A stretch of 64,000 nucleotides of DNA, from positions 49,390 through 113,389 of the forward strand of contig NZ_JIAG01000011.1 in the NCBI RefSeq assembly GCF_000688395.1, written 5' to 3'. Position numbers and translations under genes: made by a program. This stretch comes from Haematomicrobium sanguinis DSM 21259 (GTDB lineage: Bacteria; Actinomycetota; Actinomycetes; Actinomycetales; Micrococcaceae). The stretch's first letter is position 1, and each line of letters begins with the position of its first letter. The notes under the pieces are model-generated. The model was not told the DNA's origin and ran no database searches. It worked only from the letters and a program-made list of their open reading frames with translations. Positions 52,581 to 63,675 of this stretch are shown here, one piece after another.

Positions 52581-53837
52581 ATGTCGACCTTTTCGGAGCC
52601 TGGAACCTCGTCCTCGTCCAATTATCTTGTTTTCGGTGAGCTCGTCTCTGACGGAGCCCGCGTTCCCGAGGGCGTGGTGGCAACCTCTGGCGATCGCATT
52701 ACCTACGCAGGGCCGTCAGCGGAACTTGATCAGGCTTCCTTTGACGCTCAGGGCTATGAAGCGAGCAACTCGCCGAACGACGGCGCGCTCATTCTTCCGG
52801 GCCTCATCGACCTGCACAACCACGGTGGATTTGGACATGACTTTCCCTCCGGCGACGAAACAGGGCTTCGCAACACCATTGACGCCATGCACCGCAGCGG
52901 CACCACGACTTTGCTCGCCAGTACGGTGACGGGGAGCCGGGAAGGGCTCGAAAAGAGCTTCCGTATCCTCGCCAAACTCGCCCATGAGGGACTGATTGCA
53001 GGCATTCACGCCGAAGGGCCCTTCATTTCGCCGGATCGCTCCGGGGCGCAAAACCCGGAGTTCATTGTGGAACCGGATCAAGACTTTGTGGCGGCGCTGG
53101 TGGATGCCGCCGATGGCGAACTGGTGACCATGACGTATGCGCCCGAATTGAATGGGGCCGAGGCGCTGGTCGAAACCCTGACCGCGCACGGGATCACCCC
53201 GTCAATGGGCCATACCGACTCGGATGCGGAGACGGCGATGGATTCGTTGCGGCGCGCCCGTGAGGGTTTGAGCGGTGGCGGTTTTGACGGATACGCCGGA
53301 CGTCCCACCGTCACGCACCTTTTTAATGGGATGCCGCCCATGCACCACCGGAGCCCGGGACCGGTGGCCGCGAGCCTGCGCTCTGCCGCACGCGGGCACG
53401 CGGTGGTAGAACTTATCGGCGACGGCGTGCACCTGGACCCCGCCACGGTGCTCATAGTCTTTGACCTGGTGGGCGCGCCCAATATTGCCCTCGTCACGGA
53501 TTCGATGGCGGCCGCCGGACTCGCCGACGGTGAATACTCGCTGGGGAACCTGGACGTTTTGGTGGTGGACGGCGCAGCCCGGTTGAAGAGCAACGGGTCA
53601 CTGGCCGGCGGTACCTCGTTGCTTATCGATGTGGTGCGCAAGACGGCTGAGGCAGGGGTTGCCTTGGAGGACGCGGTCCTCTCCGCGACGGCTGTTCCGG
53701 CGAGCGTGCTCGGCCGTGCGGATGAAATCGGCTCCCTGCACAAGGGGTACCGCGCCGACCTGATAGTCGCCGATCCCACAATTCAGGTACAAAAAGTGAT
53801 GCGCGAGGGCCGTTGGCTGAAATCGATGGGCGCGTAA
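52581..53837 (+). CDS. nagA: N-acetylglucosamine-6-phosphate deacetylase
   Basis: 418 residues. Removes acetate from GlcNAc-6-P to give GlcN-6-P. Metal-binding DLHNHGGFGHDF begins the amidohydrolase barrel, followed by GIHAEGPFISPDRSGAQNPE, SMGHTDSDAETAMDSLRRAREG and THLFNGMPPMHHRSPG. VTDSMAAAGLADGEYSLGN carries the catalytic Asp. ATG at 52581 follows the GGGTCTA array. Its partner nagB is far away on the other strand, so the two need separate control. Confidence 0.96.
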   Translation: MSTFSEPGTSSSSNYLVFGELVSDGARVPEGVVATSGDRITYAGPSAELDQASFDAQGYEASNSPNDGALILPGLIDLHNHGGFGHDFPSGDETGLRNTIDAMHRSGTTTLLASTVTGSREGLEKSFRILAKLAHEGLIAGIHAEGPFISPDRSGAQNPEFIVEPDQDFVAALVDAADGELVTMTYAPELNGAEALVETLTAHGITPSMGHTDSDAETAMDSLRRAREGLSGGGFDGYAGRPTVTHLFNGMPPMHHRSPGPVAASLRSAARGHAVVELIGDGVHLDPATVLIVFDLVGAPNIALVTDSMAAAGLADGEYSLGNLDVLVVDGAARLKSNGSLAGGTSLLIDVVRKTAEAGVALEDAVLSATAVPASVLGRADEIGSLHKGYRADLIVADPTIQVQKVMREGRWLKSMGA

Positions 53838-54072
53838 ATTCCCGGTGAATTTTTGAAAATCTGAGGTACCTCGTTGACCGCGTGATAGCGGTGTGTGATG
53901 CTTAACGGAGTCTTTGAGGTACTGGGGAACAAACTTTATTACCTGTTAGACCGTGTTGCTGGCATTGAGCTACTGGATACTCGCGGATTCACCGTAGGTT
54001 CTTGGTGTTGAGATGTTGCGACTCAAGATACTCACATCCGCGTGAGTGTAAGTTCCATCATGAGGAGATTAA
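53838..54072 (+). promoter_or_regulatory. Long leader before the cold-shock gene
   Basis: 235 bases without an ORF between nagA and cspA. It contains a TTGACC (about 53874) and a TTGAGC-type hexamer (about 53966) but no confident -10 partner by eye. A long 5' leader is usual for cold-shock genes, where it acts as a thermosensor. No riboswitch was recognised. AGGAG precedes ATG 54073. Confidence 0.4.
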
Positions 54073-54276
54073 ATGGCACAGGGAACCGTTAAATGGTTCA
54101 ACGCTGAAAAGGGCTTCGGGTTCATTACCCCCGATGACTCCGAAGGCGATGTGTTTGTACACTATTCAGAAATTCAAACGGGCGGTTTCAAGACGCTTGA
54201 TGAAAATCAGCGCGTCAGCTTTGAAATCGGCCAAGGTGCCAAGGGGCCTCAAGCAACAGGGGTTCAGGTTATCTAG
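54073..54276 (+). CDS. cspA: Cold-shock protein
   Basis: 67 residues, the usual size for a CspA-type RNA chaperone. The OB fold carries RNP1 [10 protein letters not shown] and RNP2 [27 protein letters not shown] is the start, and the final residue run is [18 protein letters not shown] lies 8-10 bases upstream. Followed by a strong terminator and palindrome copy D. Confidence 0.95.
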   Translation: MAQGTVKWFNAEKGFGFITPDDSEGDVFVHYSEIQTGGFKTLDENQRVSFEIGQGAKGPQATGVQVI

Positions 54277-54295
54277 GTTTTTGACGTAACCGAAA

Positions 54296-54327
54296 GGGGT
54301 CGCACCGGAGGGTGCGGCCCCTTTTTT
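54296..54327 (+). terminator. Rho-independent terminator of cspA
   Basis: GGGGTCGCACC (54296-54306), loop GGAG, GGTGCGGCCCC (54311-54321), then six Ts. One U-G wobble pair; otherwise perfect. Confidence 0.93.
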
Positions 54328-54337
54328 CATCGCCACG

Positions 54338-54405
54338 CCTCGACTGTGTAGCACTTAATGCCCATGCCGCGCGAAACATGGGCATTAACTGCTACACAGT
54401 CGAGG
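54338..54405. repeat. Palindromic repeat, copy D, between cspA and murA
   Basis: Arms 54338-54366 and 54377-54405, ten-base loop, one mismatched pair (CACTTAATG left against AACTGC right). The left arm matches copy B and the right arm copy C. The murA C-terminus (Ser-Thr-Val-stop, to 54392) lies within it. Confidence 0.9.
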
Positions 54406-55660
54406 GGCGGGAGACGTTCGCGCCAAGCGCGTGCAGTTTCGGGACGAAGTCCTCGTACCCGCGGTCGATGTGATCCACACCGTGTACCTCGGTCACACCG
54501 TCGGCCACGAGACCGGCGATGACCAGCGCGGCGCCAGCGCGAATGTCGGCCGCTTCCACCGGCGCACCGGACAACTGATCCACACCGCGCACCAAAGCGT
54601 GATGCCCGTCCAAGTGCACCACCGCCCCAAGACGCGCCAATTCAGAGGTAAACCCCCACCGCGCCTCAAAGACGTTCTCGGTGACCATCCCAGAGCCCGT
54701 CGCGATGGAATTGAGCGCCACCACAAAGGGCTGGAGGTCTGTCGGGAAGCCGGGATACGGCATGGTCGAGACGTTGATCGCCTCGGGACGCTCCGGCCCC
54801 ACCACGTGCAAGGACGTTTCCGTCGCATCGATGGCGCACCCTGCCTGGCGGAGCTTATCCAGCACCACCACCAGATGCTCGGGCTCGACATCGTCAATGT
54901 GCACATCGCCGTGAGTCATCGCCGCGGCAAACGCCCAGGTCCCGGCAACAATGCGGTCTGGCACCACCCGGTGTTCCACCGGACGCAGCCGCTTGACACC
55001 GGTAATGGTCAAGGTCGGGGTGCCAACACCGTCAATCTGAGCGCCCATCGCGATCAGCATGTGCGCAATATCGGAAATCTCGGGCTCGCGCGCCGCATTA
55101 TCGATCACGGTCACGCCGCGCGCCAAAGTTGCGGCCATCATCAAGTTTTCGGTGGCCCCCACCGACGGGAACTCCAAGTTCAACGGCACCCCGGCAAGGC
55201 CGGAGGGCGCCGACGCCACCAAATACCCGTGATCAATCGAGATCGAGGCGCCCATCTGTTCCAGGCCCGCCCGATGCATGTCCAGTCCACGGGAGCCAAT
55301 CGCATCTCCCCCGGGCAACGCCACTTCGGCCTGATGGCACCTGGCCACCAGCGGCCCGAGCACAGAGATCGACGCACGCATCGCGCGCACCAGGTCGTAA
55401 TCCGCCTGGTGACCCACCACCTCAGGTACCTCGATGTGTACCAAGGAGGCATCGGCGTCGTAATTCACCACGCACCCAAGCCGCCGCAGCAATTCGGACA
55501 TGATCCACACGTCCTGAATGTTCGGGACGTTGGTAATAGTGGAACGCCCCGGGGCCAAAAGCGTTGCAGCCATGAGCTTCAAAACGCTGTTTTTGGCACC
55601 CGGGACGCTGACTCGGCCCGCCAAACGGTTGGGGCCCGCTACACGTATGGTGTCTGTCAC
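54392..55660 (-). CDS. murA: UDP-N-acetylglucosamine 1-carboxyvinyltransferase
   Basis: 422 residues. Transfers enolpyruvyl to UDP-GlcNAc, the first step of peptidoglycan synthesis. [15 protein letters not shown] near 21-35 and [14 protein letters not shown] near 95-108 are family motifs. The catalytic-loop Cys115 of E. coli MurA is replaced by Asp119 in [11 protein letters not shown]; this Asp form occurs in mycobacteria and other organisms intrinsically resistant to fosfomycin. GTG start at 55660. The stop comes from palindrome copy D. It is downstream of atpC on the same strand, with 6 bases between, so it may be read with the ATP synthase operon. Confidence 0.95.
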   Translation of the reverse strand: MTDTIRVAGPNRLAGRVSVPGAKNSVLKLMAATLLAPGRSTITNVPNIQDVWIMSELLRRLGCVVNYDADASLVHIEVPEVVGHQADYDLVRAMRASISVLGPLVARCHQAEVALPGGDAIGSRGLDMHRAGLEQMGASISIDHGYLVASAPSGLAGVPLNLEFPSVGATENLMMAATLARGVTVIDNAAREPEISDIAHMLIAMGAQIDGVGTPTLTITGVKRLRPVEHRVVPDRIVAGTWAFAAAMTHGDVHIDDVEPEHLVVVLDKLRQAGCAIDATETSLHVVGPERPEAINVSTMPYPGFPTDLQPFVVALNSIATGSGMVTENVFEARWGFTSELARLGAVVHLDGHHALVRGVDQLSGAPVEAADIRAGAALVIAGLVADGVTEVHGVDHIDRGYEDFVPKLHALGANVSRPSTV

Positions 55661-55666
55661 TGGAGG

Positions 55667-55966
55667 TTAGGCGCTAGCCTTCTCGCGCAGTTCGCCGCCG
55701 CCGATCTGTGCGTTGTCGGCCACGATCACCACGCGGTTCTTGTCCACGGAGAAGAACCCGCCGTCAACGGTGACCTTGATACGCTCACCGTTGACGGGCT
55801 GGATCTCAAACTCTCCGGGAGCCAAGATCGCGAGCACCGGGGTGTGACCGGCCATGACGCCAATCTCACCGTCGGTGGTGCGAGCCTTGACCAACGTCGC
55901 CTCGCCGGACCACACAAAGTGATCCGCCGCGACGATCTCTACCTCGAGAGTGTTTCCGTCAGCCAT
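55667..55966 (-). CDS. atpC: ATP synthase epsilon chain
   Basis: 99 residues. MADGNTLEVEIVAADHFVWSG leads into the beta-sandwich of F1 epsilon; VKARTTDGEIGVMAGHTPVLAIL is the typical loop. The usual C-terminal helical hairpin (about 40 residues) is missing; the protein ends in IGGGELREKASA. Short forms occur in actinobacteria. The start follows the atpD stop directly. It belongs to the central stalk of F1. Confidence 0.94.
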   Translation of the reverse strand: MADGNTLEVEIVAADHFVWSGEATLVKARTTDGEIGVMAGHTPVLAILAPGEFEIQPVNGERIKVTVDGGFFSVDKNRVVIVADNAQIGGGELREKASA

Positions 55967-57478
<1,512 letters not shown>

Positions 57479-58372
57479 CTAGGAGGCCGAGAGGGCGTCC
57501 GCCCCGGCCACAATCTCGGAGAGCTCTTGAGTGATCTCGGCCTGACGCGCGTTATTGCGCAAACGCGTGTATTTCTTGATCAAATCATTGGCGTTATCCC
57601 CGGCGGTCTTCATGGCGCGCTGACGGGCGGCAAGCTCGCTGGCTGCCGACTGCAACAGCGCGTTGAAGATGCGGGATTCGATGTATCGCGGCAACAGCGC
57701 ATCCAAAACCTGCTCGGTTCCCGGCTCAAATTCGTAGAGCGGCAACAGGTCTTCGGCTGCGGTCTCTTCTTCCTCGACCACTTCCAGGGGCAACAGACGT
57801 ATCACGGTCGGTTCCTGCGTCACCATGGACTTGAAACGGGTGAAGACCACGTGGATCTCATCAACGCCGCCCTCCTCGAAGGGGGTGTTGAACGCTTCAA
57901 GTAGCGTCTTGCCGATCTCGCGCGCCATCTCAAAGGTGGGCGCATCGGTGTGACCGGTCCAGGCCTTCACGAACGGGCGGCCGCGGAAATCGAAGTACGC
58001 CTGTGCCTTGCGGCCCACCAGGAAATACTCGACTTCCTTGCCTTCCTTGTGCAGCAGTTCGGTCAGACCCTCCGCTTGCTTGAGCACGGATGCGGAATAC
58101 GCACCGGCCAGGCCGCGGTCGCTGGTCATGATCAGCACGGCCGAGCGGCGAATCTGCTCCGGCTCGGTGGTCAGCGGGTGATCGATGGTGGATTGCGAAG
58201 CAACAGCTGAGACGGCACGGGTAATCGCGTTCGCGTACGGCAGCGATGCCGCCACACGTGCGCGCGCCTTCCCGATGCGGGATGTCGCGATCAGTTCCAT
58301 CGCCTTGAAGATCTTCTGCATCGACTCAGTCGACTTGATCCTCTGGCGGTAGACCCGGATCTGGGCTCCCAT
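57479..58372 (-). CDS. atpG: ATP synthase gamma chain
   Basis: 297 residues. [33 protein letters not shown] is the N-terminal helix that forms the rotating shaft, and [22 protein letters not shown] is the C-terminal one. [14 protein letters not shown]... region ([12 protein letters not shown]) is the conserved middle. It lies between atpA and atpD. Confidence 0.97.
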   Translation of the reverse strand: MGAQIRVYRQRIKSTESMQKIFKAMELIATSRIGKARARVAASLPYANAITRAVSAVASQSTIDHPLTTEPEQIRRSAVLIMTSDRGLAGAYSASVLKQAEGLTELLHKEGKEVEYFLVGRKAQAYFDFRGRPFVKAWTGHTDAPTFEMAREIGKTLLEAFNTPFEEGGVDEIHVVFTRFKSMVTQEPTVIRLLPLEVVEEEETAAEDLLPLYEFEPGTEQVLDALLPRYIESRIFNALLQSAASELAARQRAMKTAGDNANDLIKKYTRLRNNARQAEITQELSEIVAGADALSAS

Positions 58373-58402
58373 AGTCTTCCTTTCCTAGACGTCAGTGGGT
58401 TG

Positions 58403-58444
58403 TTCGGCGTGAAGAACGACGGCGATGCTCGCCTTCACGCCGAA
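58403..58444. terminator. Hairpin in the atpA-atpG spacer
   Basis: TTCGGCGTGAAG (58403-58414) pairs perfectly with CTTCACGCCGAA (58433-58444); the 18-base loop can form a small inner stem (GCGA/TCGC). It is within the operon, so it may be a processing or stabilising element rather than a full terminator. Confidence 0.6.
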
Positions 58445-58451
58445 AACTCAC

Positions 58452-60089
58452 CTAGCGCTTTTGCTTCTTGATTTGCTCTTGGTCAACGTCGCCTTCGCCG
58501 ATGGACTCGTGCTCTTCGTGGCCTGCGCCTACGAGCTTGTCATCGCCTTCGCCGAAGAAGCCCTGCTTGAAGTCCTCCACTTGGGACTTGAGCTCATCGA
58601 TGGTGGAGTCTTCCAACTTGTTGGTTTCACCAATGGTGGTCAACACGTTGGACTTGTGCTTCAGGTGTTCCAAGAACTCGGACTCGAAGCGGGAGACGTC
58701 CTCCACGGGAATGTCATCCAAGTAGCCGTTGGTGCCAACCCAGATGGAGACCACCTGTGCGGGGACCGGGAACGGATCGTACTGCGGCTGGCGGAGCAAC
58801 TCCATCAGGCGCGCACCGCGGGTCAGCTGCTGCTTGGATGCGGCGTCCAGGTCCGAGGCGAACATGGCGAATGCCTGCATGTCGCGGTACTGGGCCAAGG
58901 TCAGCTTCAAGGTACCGGAAACCTGCTTCATGGCCTTGACCTGAGCGGCGCCGCCCACGCGGGACACGGACACGCCCACGTCCACCGCGGGACGCTGGTT
59001 GGCGTTGAAGAGGTCGGACTGCAGGAAGATCTGGCCATCGGTAATGGAGATGACGTTGGTCGGGATGTAAGCCGAGACGTCATTGGCCTTGGTCTCGATG
59101 ATCGGCAGGCCGGTCATCGAGCCACCGCCCATGTCATCGGAAAGCTTGGCGCAACGCTCCAGAAGGCGGGAGTGCAAGTAGAACACGTCGCCCGGGTAGG
59201 CTTCGCGTCCCGGCGGGCGGCGCAGCAAGAGCGATACCGCACGGTAGGCCTCGGCCTGCTTGGAGAGGTCATCGAAAATAATGAGCACGTGCTTGCCGCC
59301 GTACATCCAGTGCTGGCCGATGGCCGAACCGGCGTACGGAGCCAAGTACTTGAAGCCGGCCGGGTCGGATGCCGGGGACGCCACGATGGTGGTGTATTCC
59401 AAGGCACCGCGGTCAGCCAAGGTCTGGCGGACGGCGGCAATGGTGGAGGCCTTCTGACCCACAGCCACGTAAACGCAGCGAACCTGCTTCTTGGGGTCGC
59501 CTGACTCCCAGTTAGCCTTCTGGTTCAAGATGGTGTCCACGGCGATCGCGGTCTTACCGGTCTGGCGGTCGCCAATGATGAGCTGGCGCTGTCCGCGGCC
59601 GATCGGGATCATTGCGTCGATGGCCTTGAGGCCGGTCTGCATCGGCTCATTCACGGACTGGCGCTGCGTCACGGTCGGCGCCTGGATTTCCAGGGCGCGG
59701 CGAGCCTCGGCGTCGATCGGACCGAGGTCATCAATGGGTGCGCCGAGCGGATCAACAACACGGCCCAAGAAGGCATCGCCCACAGGGACCGAGAGGATCT
59801 CACCGGTGCGCTGAACTTCCTGGCCTTCTTCAATGCCCTTGAAGTCGCCGAGGATGATGACACCGATCTCGCGCACGTCCAGGTTCTGGGCCAGGCCCAG
59901 GGTTCCGTCTTCAAAACGCAAGAGTTCGTTTGCCATGACCGAGGGCAATCCCTCGACACGGGCGATGCCATCGCTGGCGGTGGTGACGCGCCCGACTTCA
60001 ACGCGTTCCGCGTTGCCGGGCTCATACGACGCCGCGAACTCGTTGAGCGCGCTACGGACGTCGTCTGCGTTGATGGTCAATTCGGCCAT
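58452..60089 (-). CDS. atpA: ATP synthase alpha chain
   Basis: 545 residues. Regulatory F1 subunit. P-loop GDRQTGKTA (173-181), [38 protein letters not shown] sequence ([19 protein letters not shown] here) and a [17 protein letters not shown] nucleotide-site region. The C-terminus carries a charged extension [19 protein letters not shown], longer than in many bacteria but common in actinobacteria. ATG at 60089. Confidence 0.98.
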   Translation of the reverse strand: MAELTINADDVRSALNEFAASYEPGNAERVEVGRVTTASDGIARVEGLPSVMANELLRFEDGTLGLAQNLDVREIGVIILGDFKGIEEGQEVQRTGEILSVPVGDAFLGRVVDPLGAPIDDLGPIDAEARRALEIQAPTVTQRQSVNEPMQTGLKAIDAMIPIGRGQRQLIIGDRQTGKTAIAVDTILNQKANWESGDPKKQVRCVYVAVGQKASTIAAVRQTLADRGALEYTTIVASPASDPAGFKYLAPYAGSAIGQHWMYGGKHVLIIFDDLSKQAEAYRAVSLLLRRPPGREAYPGDVFYLHSRLLERCAKLSDDMGGGSMTGLPIIETKANDVSAYIPTNVISITDGQIFLQSDLFNANQRPAVDVGVSVSRVGGAAQVKAMKQVSGTLKLTLAQYRDMQAFAMFASDLDAASKQQLTRGARLMELLRQPQYDPFPVPAQVVSIWVGTNGYLDDIPVEDVSRFESEFLEHLKHKSNVLTTIGETNKLEDSTIDELKSQVEDFKQGFFGEGDDKLVGAGHEEHESIGEGDVDQEQIKKQKR

Positions 60090-60194
60090 CTTGAGTCCCT
60101 GCTCTCCTTGTGTGCGGTTCCTGGGCTGATTGTTGGTTTCCGGGAACCTTGGGTGGGTAATTTTGTTGTCTTGTGGCCCAAAGGTGCTGGCGGT

Positions 60195-61004
60195 TTAGCC
60201 TGCGAGCTTTCGGCCGAGTTCGTTCAGGCGGTTCATGACCGTCGCGTCAACGACTTCGTCGCCAACCTGCACGCGAATGCCGCCAATCAAGGACGGGTCC
60301 ACGTGCACATTGAGGTTGAGTTCGCGCTGATAGAGCTTGTTGAGCCCGTTTTGCAAGCGGGACACCTGGTCATCGCTGAGCGGACGCGACACGTACACCT
60401 CGGCGATGTAGCGGCGCTGGCGGCCAGCCACAATGTCCTGAAATTCTCGAATTAGGGACTGCGGCTTGTAACCGCGCGGGTGGCGAACGGCCTGCTGGAT
60501 CAACACCTTCGCCTCTTCCGAGGCGCCGGGGACCAGCTTGAGCGCGAGCGTGCCCTTGGCGTCGCCAGACGCCTGAGGCTCGGTCAACGCCGCCTGGAGA
60601 CCATGGTCGGAGGCGACGACGTTTTGGAAGGCGAAGAGATCATTCTCCAGCTTCTCCAGTCCCTCCCGACCGTTCTTCTCCGCTGTCGCTGCCACGGCGG
60701 TCGCGGCAACCTTTTCCAGCGCGTCGCCAAAGTCGCGAACGTTGGACCAGCGTGCTCGCGCCAGCGCGGAAACGATGTTCAGCGCTTCTGCCGATACCTT
60801 GTTGCCAAGGATCGTTTCGACAAGCTTTTCCTTTTCCGCATCGTCTCGAGACGGGTCGGTCAACGCGCGGCGCAGACCCGGGTTCTCATCCAGCAGGTCC
60901 AGCACGGCGAAGAGTTCTTCGCCGAGCTTGAGATCCGCTGCGGCGAGGGTCGGTTCGAACTCCTCAAGAATGAGGGCTTGCGATTGCTCGGATGCACCAG
61001 CCAT
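60195..61004 (-). CDS. atpH: ATP synthase delta chain
   Basis: 269 residues. Joins F1 to the b stalk. AGASEQSQALILEEFEPTLAAADLKLGEELFAVLDLLDE is the N-terminal helical domain and HPRGYKPQSLIREFQDIVAGRQRRYIAEVYVSRPL with VDPSLIGGIRVQVGDEVVDATVMNRLNEL the C-terminal one. ATG 61004 overlaps the atpF stop (TAATG). Confidence 0.95.
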   Translation of the reverse strand: MAGASEQSQALILEEFEPTLAAADLKLGEELFAVLDLLDENPGLRRALTDPSRDDAEKEKLVETILGNKVSAEALNIVSALARARWSNVRDFGDALEKVAATAVAATAEKNGREGLEKLENDLFAFQNVVASDHGLQAALTEPQASGDAKGTLALKLVPGASEEAKVLIQQAVRHPRGYKPQSLIREFQDIVAGRQRRYIAEVYVSRPLSDDQVSRLQNGLNKLYQRELNLNVHVDPSLIGGIRVQVGDEVVDATVMNRLNELGRKLAG

Positions 61005-61558
61005 TAGGCAGATGCTCCCGAGGATTTCGCGTCCAAGTCCGCCAAGAAACGCTCAACCACGCGGTTGGCACGCTCGTCGTCGTTCAAGGACTCGCCCACA
61101 ATCTTTCCGGCAAGCTCCGTGGCCAAGGTGCCCACCTCGCTGCGCAGGGACACCATGGCAGCCTCGCGGTCAGCCTGGATTTGTACCTGAGCCTGGTCGG
61201 TGATGCGCTTGGCTTCGCTGGCGGCCTTGTCCTTGAGCTCGGCCAGGATCTGAGCACCTTCGGCGCGCGCTTCCTCACGGATGCGGTTTGCCTCGGTGCG
61301 TGCTTCGACCAGCTGGGACTTGTAGCTCTCCAGTGCCTGAGTAGCTTCTGCCTGTGCAGCCTCGGCCTTGGCGATGCCGCCTTCAATGGCCTCGGTGCGC
61401 TCGGCGAAGGTCTTCTCAAAGTTGGGGACTACGAACTTCCAGACGATGAAAAGCAGGACCAAGAAGCCGACCAATACCAAGAGCGTGTCATAGATATTGG
61501 GGACAATCGGGTTCGTTTCTTCAGTCTTGCTCGCAGCGGAAACAATGAGATTCCTCAT
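61004..61558 (-). CDS. atpF: ATP synthase b chain
   Basis: 184 residues. N-terminal membrane helix TLLVLVGFLVLLFIVWKFVV, then a long coiled coil rich in Ala/Glu/Lys (RTEAIEGGIAKAEAAQAEATQ), the peripheral stalk. Fits the F0 b subunit. Coupled to atpH. ATG at 61558. Confidence 0.96.
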   Translation of the reverse strand: MRNLIVSAASKTEETNPIVPNIYDTLLVLVGFLVLLFIVWKFVVPNFEKTFAERTEAIEGGIAKAEAAQAEATQALESYKSQLVEARTEANRIREEARAEGAQILAELKDKAASEAKRITDQAQVQIQADREAAMVSLRSEVGTLATELAGKIVGESLNDDERANRVVERFLADLDAKSSGASA

Positions 61559-61596
61559 GTGTTGCCACTCCTATCTGTTCGAGTTGGTCGGTCGTG

Positions 61597-61800
61597 CTAG
61601 AGGATGAAGGCGAAGACCAAACCGAGGATCGCGAGCGCTTCGGTCAGTGCCAGGCCGAGGAAGGCCAAGGGCTGCAGAACGCGCTGAGCCTCAGGCTGGC
61701 GAGCAACACCGTTGATGTAAGCCGCGAAGACGAGACCCACACCGACACCACCGCCGATAGCAGCGAGGCCGTAACCGATCATGTTAAGGGAGCCGGTCAT
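61597..61800 (-). CDS. atpE: ATP synthase c chain
   Basis: 67 residues from ATG 61800 (site AAAGGAAAAC); the in-frame ATG at 61815 would add MKGKQ, which only encodes the ribosome site. Two membrane helices, with polar loop ARQPE (33-37), and proton-carrying Glu54 in [11 protein letters not shown]. Forms the rotor ring. Confidence 0.96.
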   Translation of the reverse strand: MTGSLNMIGYGLAAIGGGVGVGLVFAAYINGVARQPEAQRVLQPLAFLGLALTEALAILGLVFAFIL

Positions 61801-61884
61801 TTGTTTTCCTTTCAAGATGCCACAGGTTGCGGCAGGTTGTTTGGGAACTTCCCGTTTGGGAGTCTTTGGTTGAAAATTTCGGGG

Positions 61885-62679
61885 TTAGTGGGAGTCCGCG
61901 TGAAGCGCACCCTCAATGTAGATGGCGGACAGAAGCGTGAAAACGTAGGCCTGAAGGAGCATGATTAGCGCCTCGAGCATGTACATCGCAAGGAAGCCCA
62001 CCACCACTAGGACGCTGGACGCCTTCGCAAAGGGGTTCTCCAGGTTCACCAGAAACTCCAGCGAGTATCCGGCAATGAGCACAATCATGTGTCCGGCGAG
62101 CATCGTCGCGAAAAGACGGAGGCTGTGGGTCATCGGGCGAACGAGGAAGTTGGAAATGATCTCGATCGGCACCACGAGAATCAACAGGTACCACGGCACT
62201 CCGGAGGGAACCACCGCCAGTTTGAAGTAGCGCAAACCGTATTTCTTGAGCCCCACGCCGATCCATAGGAAGAAGACGAGCAACGCTAGGCCATAGGCGC
62301 CACCCACGTGACCGAAGGTCGGCAGCTCAAGCAGCGGGATCGCGCCATAAATGTTGTTGACCAGAATAAAGAAGAACAACGTGAACAGCAGTGGAATGAA
62401 GGGACGGAAATCGCGTTCGCCGATGACGTCCTTTGCGATTCCATTGCGCACAAAACCGTAGGCGGATTCACCGGCGAATTGAAGTTTCCCAGGAACCAGA
62501 CTGCCCTTGCGCGAAGCGATCAAAAAGAACGCCGCAATCAGAATTACGGAAAGAATGACTAGAATCTGGTAGCGGCCAAAGCCGTCCCATCCAAACCAAG
62601 GGGAAGGGATTCCAGCTTCACCAATACCAGGCGGCGTAAATTCGCCGCTGTTCTCAGCGGGGAGCGATAGCGCGAGCAA
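61885..62679 (-). CDS. atpB: ATP synthase a chain
   Basis: 264 residues from TTG 62679, with GAGAGGA upstream. Six or so membrane helices; FLVRPMTHSLRLFATMLAGHMIVLI carries the essential Arg in the proton channel. It precedes atpE. The rare TTG start may lower its translation. Confidence 0.95.
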   Translation of the reverse strand: MLALSLPAENSGEFTPPGIGEAGIPSPWFGWDGFGRYQILVILSVILIAAFFLIASRKGSLVPGKLQFAGESAYGFVRNGIAKDVIGERDFRPFIPLLFTLFFFILVNNIYGAIPLLELPTFGHVGGAYGLALLVFFLWIGVGLKKYGLRYFKLAVVPSGVPWYLLILVVPIEIISNFLVRPMTHSLRLFATMLAGHMIVLIAGYSLEFLVNLENPFAKASSVLVVVGFLAMYMLEALIMLLQAYVFTLLSAIYIEGALHADSH

Positions 62680-62763
62680 CGCGTTTCCTCTCTGCAGTGT
62701 CCATCGTTGGGCATTCAGCCATCGTGCCCGCGCAAGCGAGCGTGGCTAAAGTGTGTGCGAGCA

Positions 62764-63048
62764 TCATGTGTCCTTTTCTCCGGACTGATCTTTCACAGTT
62801 GAGCCTTGTGGGCGAAAGTAACCGTGGTGGTTTGCGAGGTAAAAACCTCCGGCCAAACCCACGGCAACCCCAATGAGAGTGATCCATGGAGAATTCAGCA
62901 GAATGCTTACTCCCCACCCTATCAAACTCCAGACTATGATCCCGCCAGCTATGTAGCTAAAAGCGCTCAAACCGGCGTTGTAGGAGCCCTCGTTGCTGGC
63001 GCGATCTCCGGACTGGGCCTGCTTGCCGACAGCCTTTTTGGCGCTCAT
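62764..63048 (-). CDS. AtpZ-like small membrane protein
   Basis: 94 residues from ATG 63048, overlapping the stop of the next upstream gene (ATGA); the longer frame to 63198 is rejected for that reason. Basic N-terminus (MSAKKAVGKQAQS), then two helices: FSYIAGGIIVWSLIGWGVSI and WITLIGVAVGLAGGFYLANH. It matches AtpZ-type accessory proteins that precede F0 genes. Role probably in ion or Mg handling or ring assembly. Confidence 0.8.
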   Translation of the reverse strand: MSAKKAVGKQAQSGDRASNEGSYNAGLSAFSYIAGGIIVWSLIGWGVSILLNSPWITLIGVAVGLAGGFYLANHHGYFRPQGSTVKDQSGEKDT

Positions 63049-63512
63049 GCTTCGCCCCCACTCTTGACCGGCGCGTAGGCGAGGAAGCGAGCCTTGGCGA
63101 ACGTCCAAATTTCCACGCTTTGCCACACAATAACAATTGCCAGCGCGGACCAGAGCGCCCACGCCCCGTGATACCACTCCGGTGTGCGCACGAGCCACAG
63201 GAGGACACCCAGCGCAACGACCTTCACCAGGTAAACGGGTACGAACGTGCCCACCGCGCCATGGGCGAAGTGCTTACCGAAAACATGAGCGGCCAGAAGC
63301 GAGAGAGAGAAAAACGCCATCACAGCAAGGGATGTGAGCAGCACACTCAGCATCGCGGCCATTGAGGTACTCACCCAGGCAACGATGCAAAGAACGACGG
63401 CGAGTCCCCCACTTGCGAGGGCACAGTTGCGGAGCGTGGTGAGCCAGATGGCATCATTGTGGCCGTCGGCGGACGCCAAGGAAGGTGCGGAGTGCGACGG
63501 CACATCTGTCAT
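63045..63512 (-). CDS. AtpI-like membrane protein, first gene of the atp operon
   Basis: 155 residues with four predicted helices: near 30-48, 52-75, 88-108 and 118-135. Hydrophobic blocks include LASGGLAVVLCIVAWVST and AALAIVIVWQSVEIWTFAKA-like sequence. It precedes AtpZ and F0 genes, the usual place of AtpI-type proteins that help c-ring assembly. ATG 63512. Family name from place and topology only. Confidence 0.7.
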   Translation of the reverse strand: MTDVPSHSAPSLASADGHNDAIWLTTLRNCALASGGLAVVLCIVAWVSTSMAAMLSVLLTSLAVMAFFSLSLLAAHVFGKHFAHGAVGTFVPVYLVKVVALGVLLWLVRTPEWYHGAWALWSALAIVIVWQSVEIWTFAKARFLAYAPVKSGGEA

Positions 63513-63584
63513 CGACGCTCAGACCTTATCTGAAGAAACTTCGTGGGGGCGCTCCCGATTGGGAATCAGTCTCATCTTAGCTTA

Positions 63585-63603
63585 TTTCTACGCGGCGTAG
63601 AAA
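63585..63603. promoter_or_regulatory. Short palindrome upstream of the atp operon
   Basis: TTTCTACGC, a single central G, GCGTAGAAA (63585-63603): an exact inverted repeat 73 bases ahead of the first operon gene. It could be an operator or part of the promoter. No regulator known. Confidence 0.45.
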
Positions 63604-63675
63604 CCTGCCGACCAACTTTTCCGCCGCCGTCCCTCCCGCGAGTTGCCACTTGCGACGCTTATCCGGCAGGTGGTT

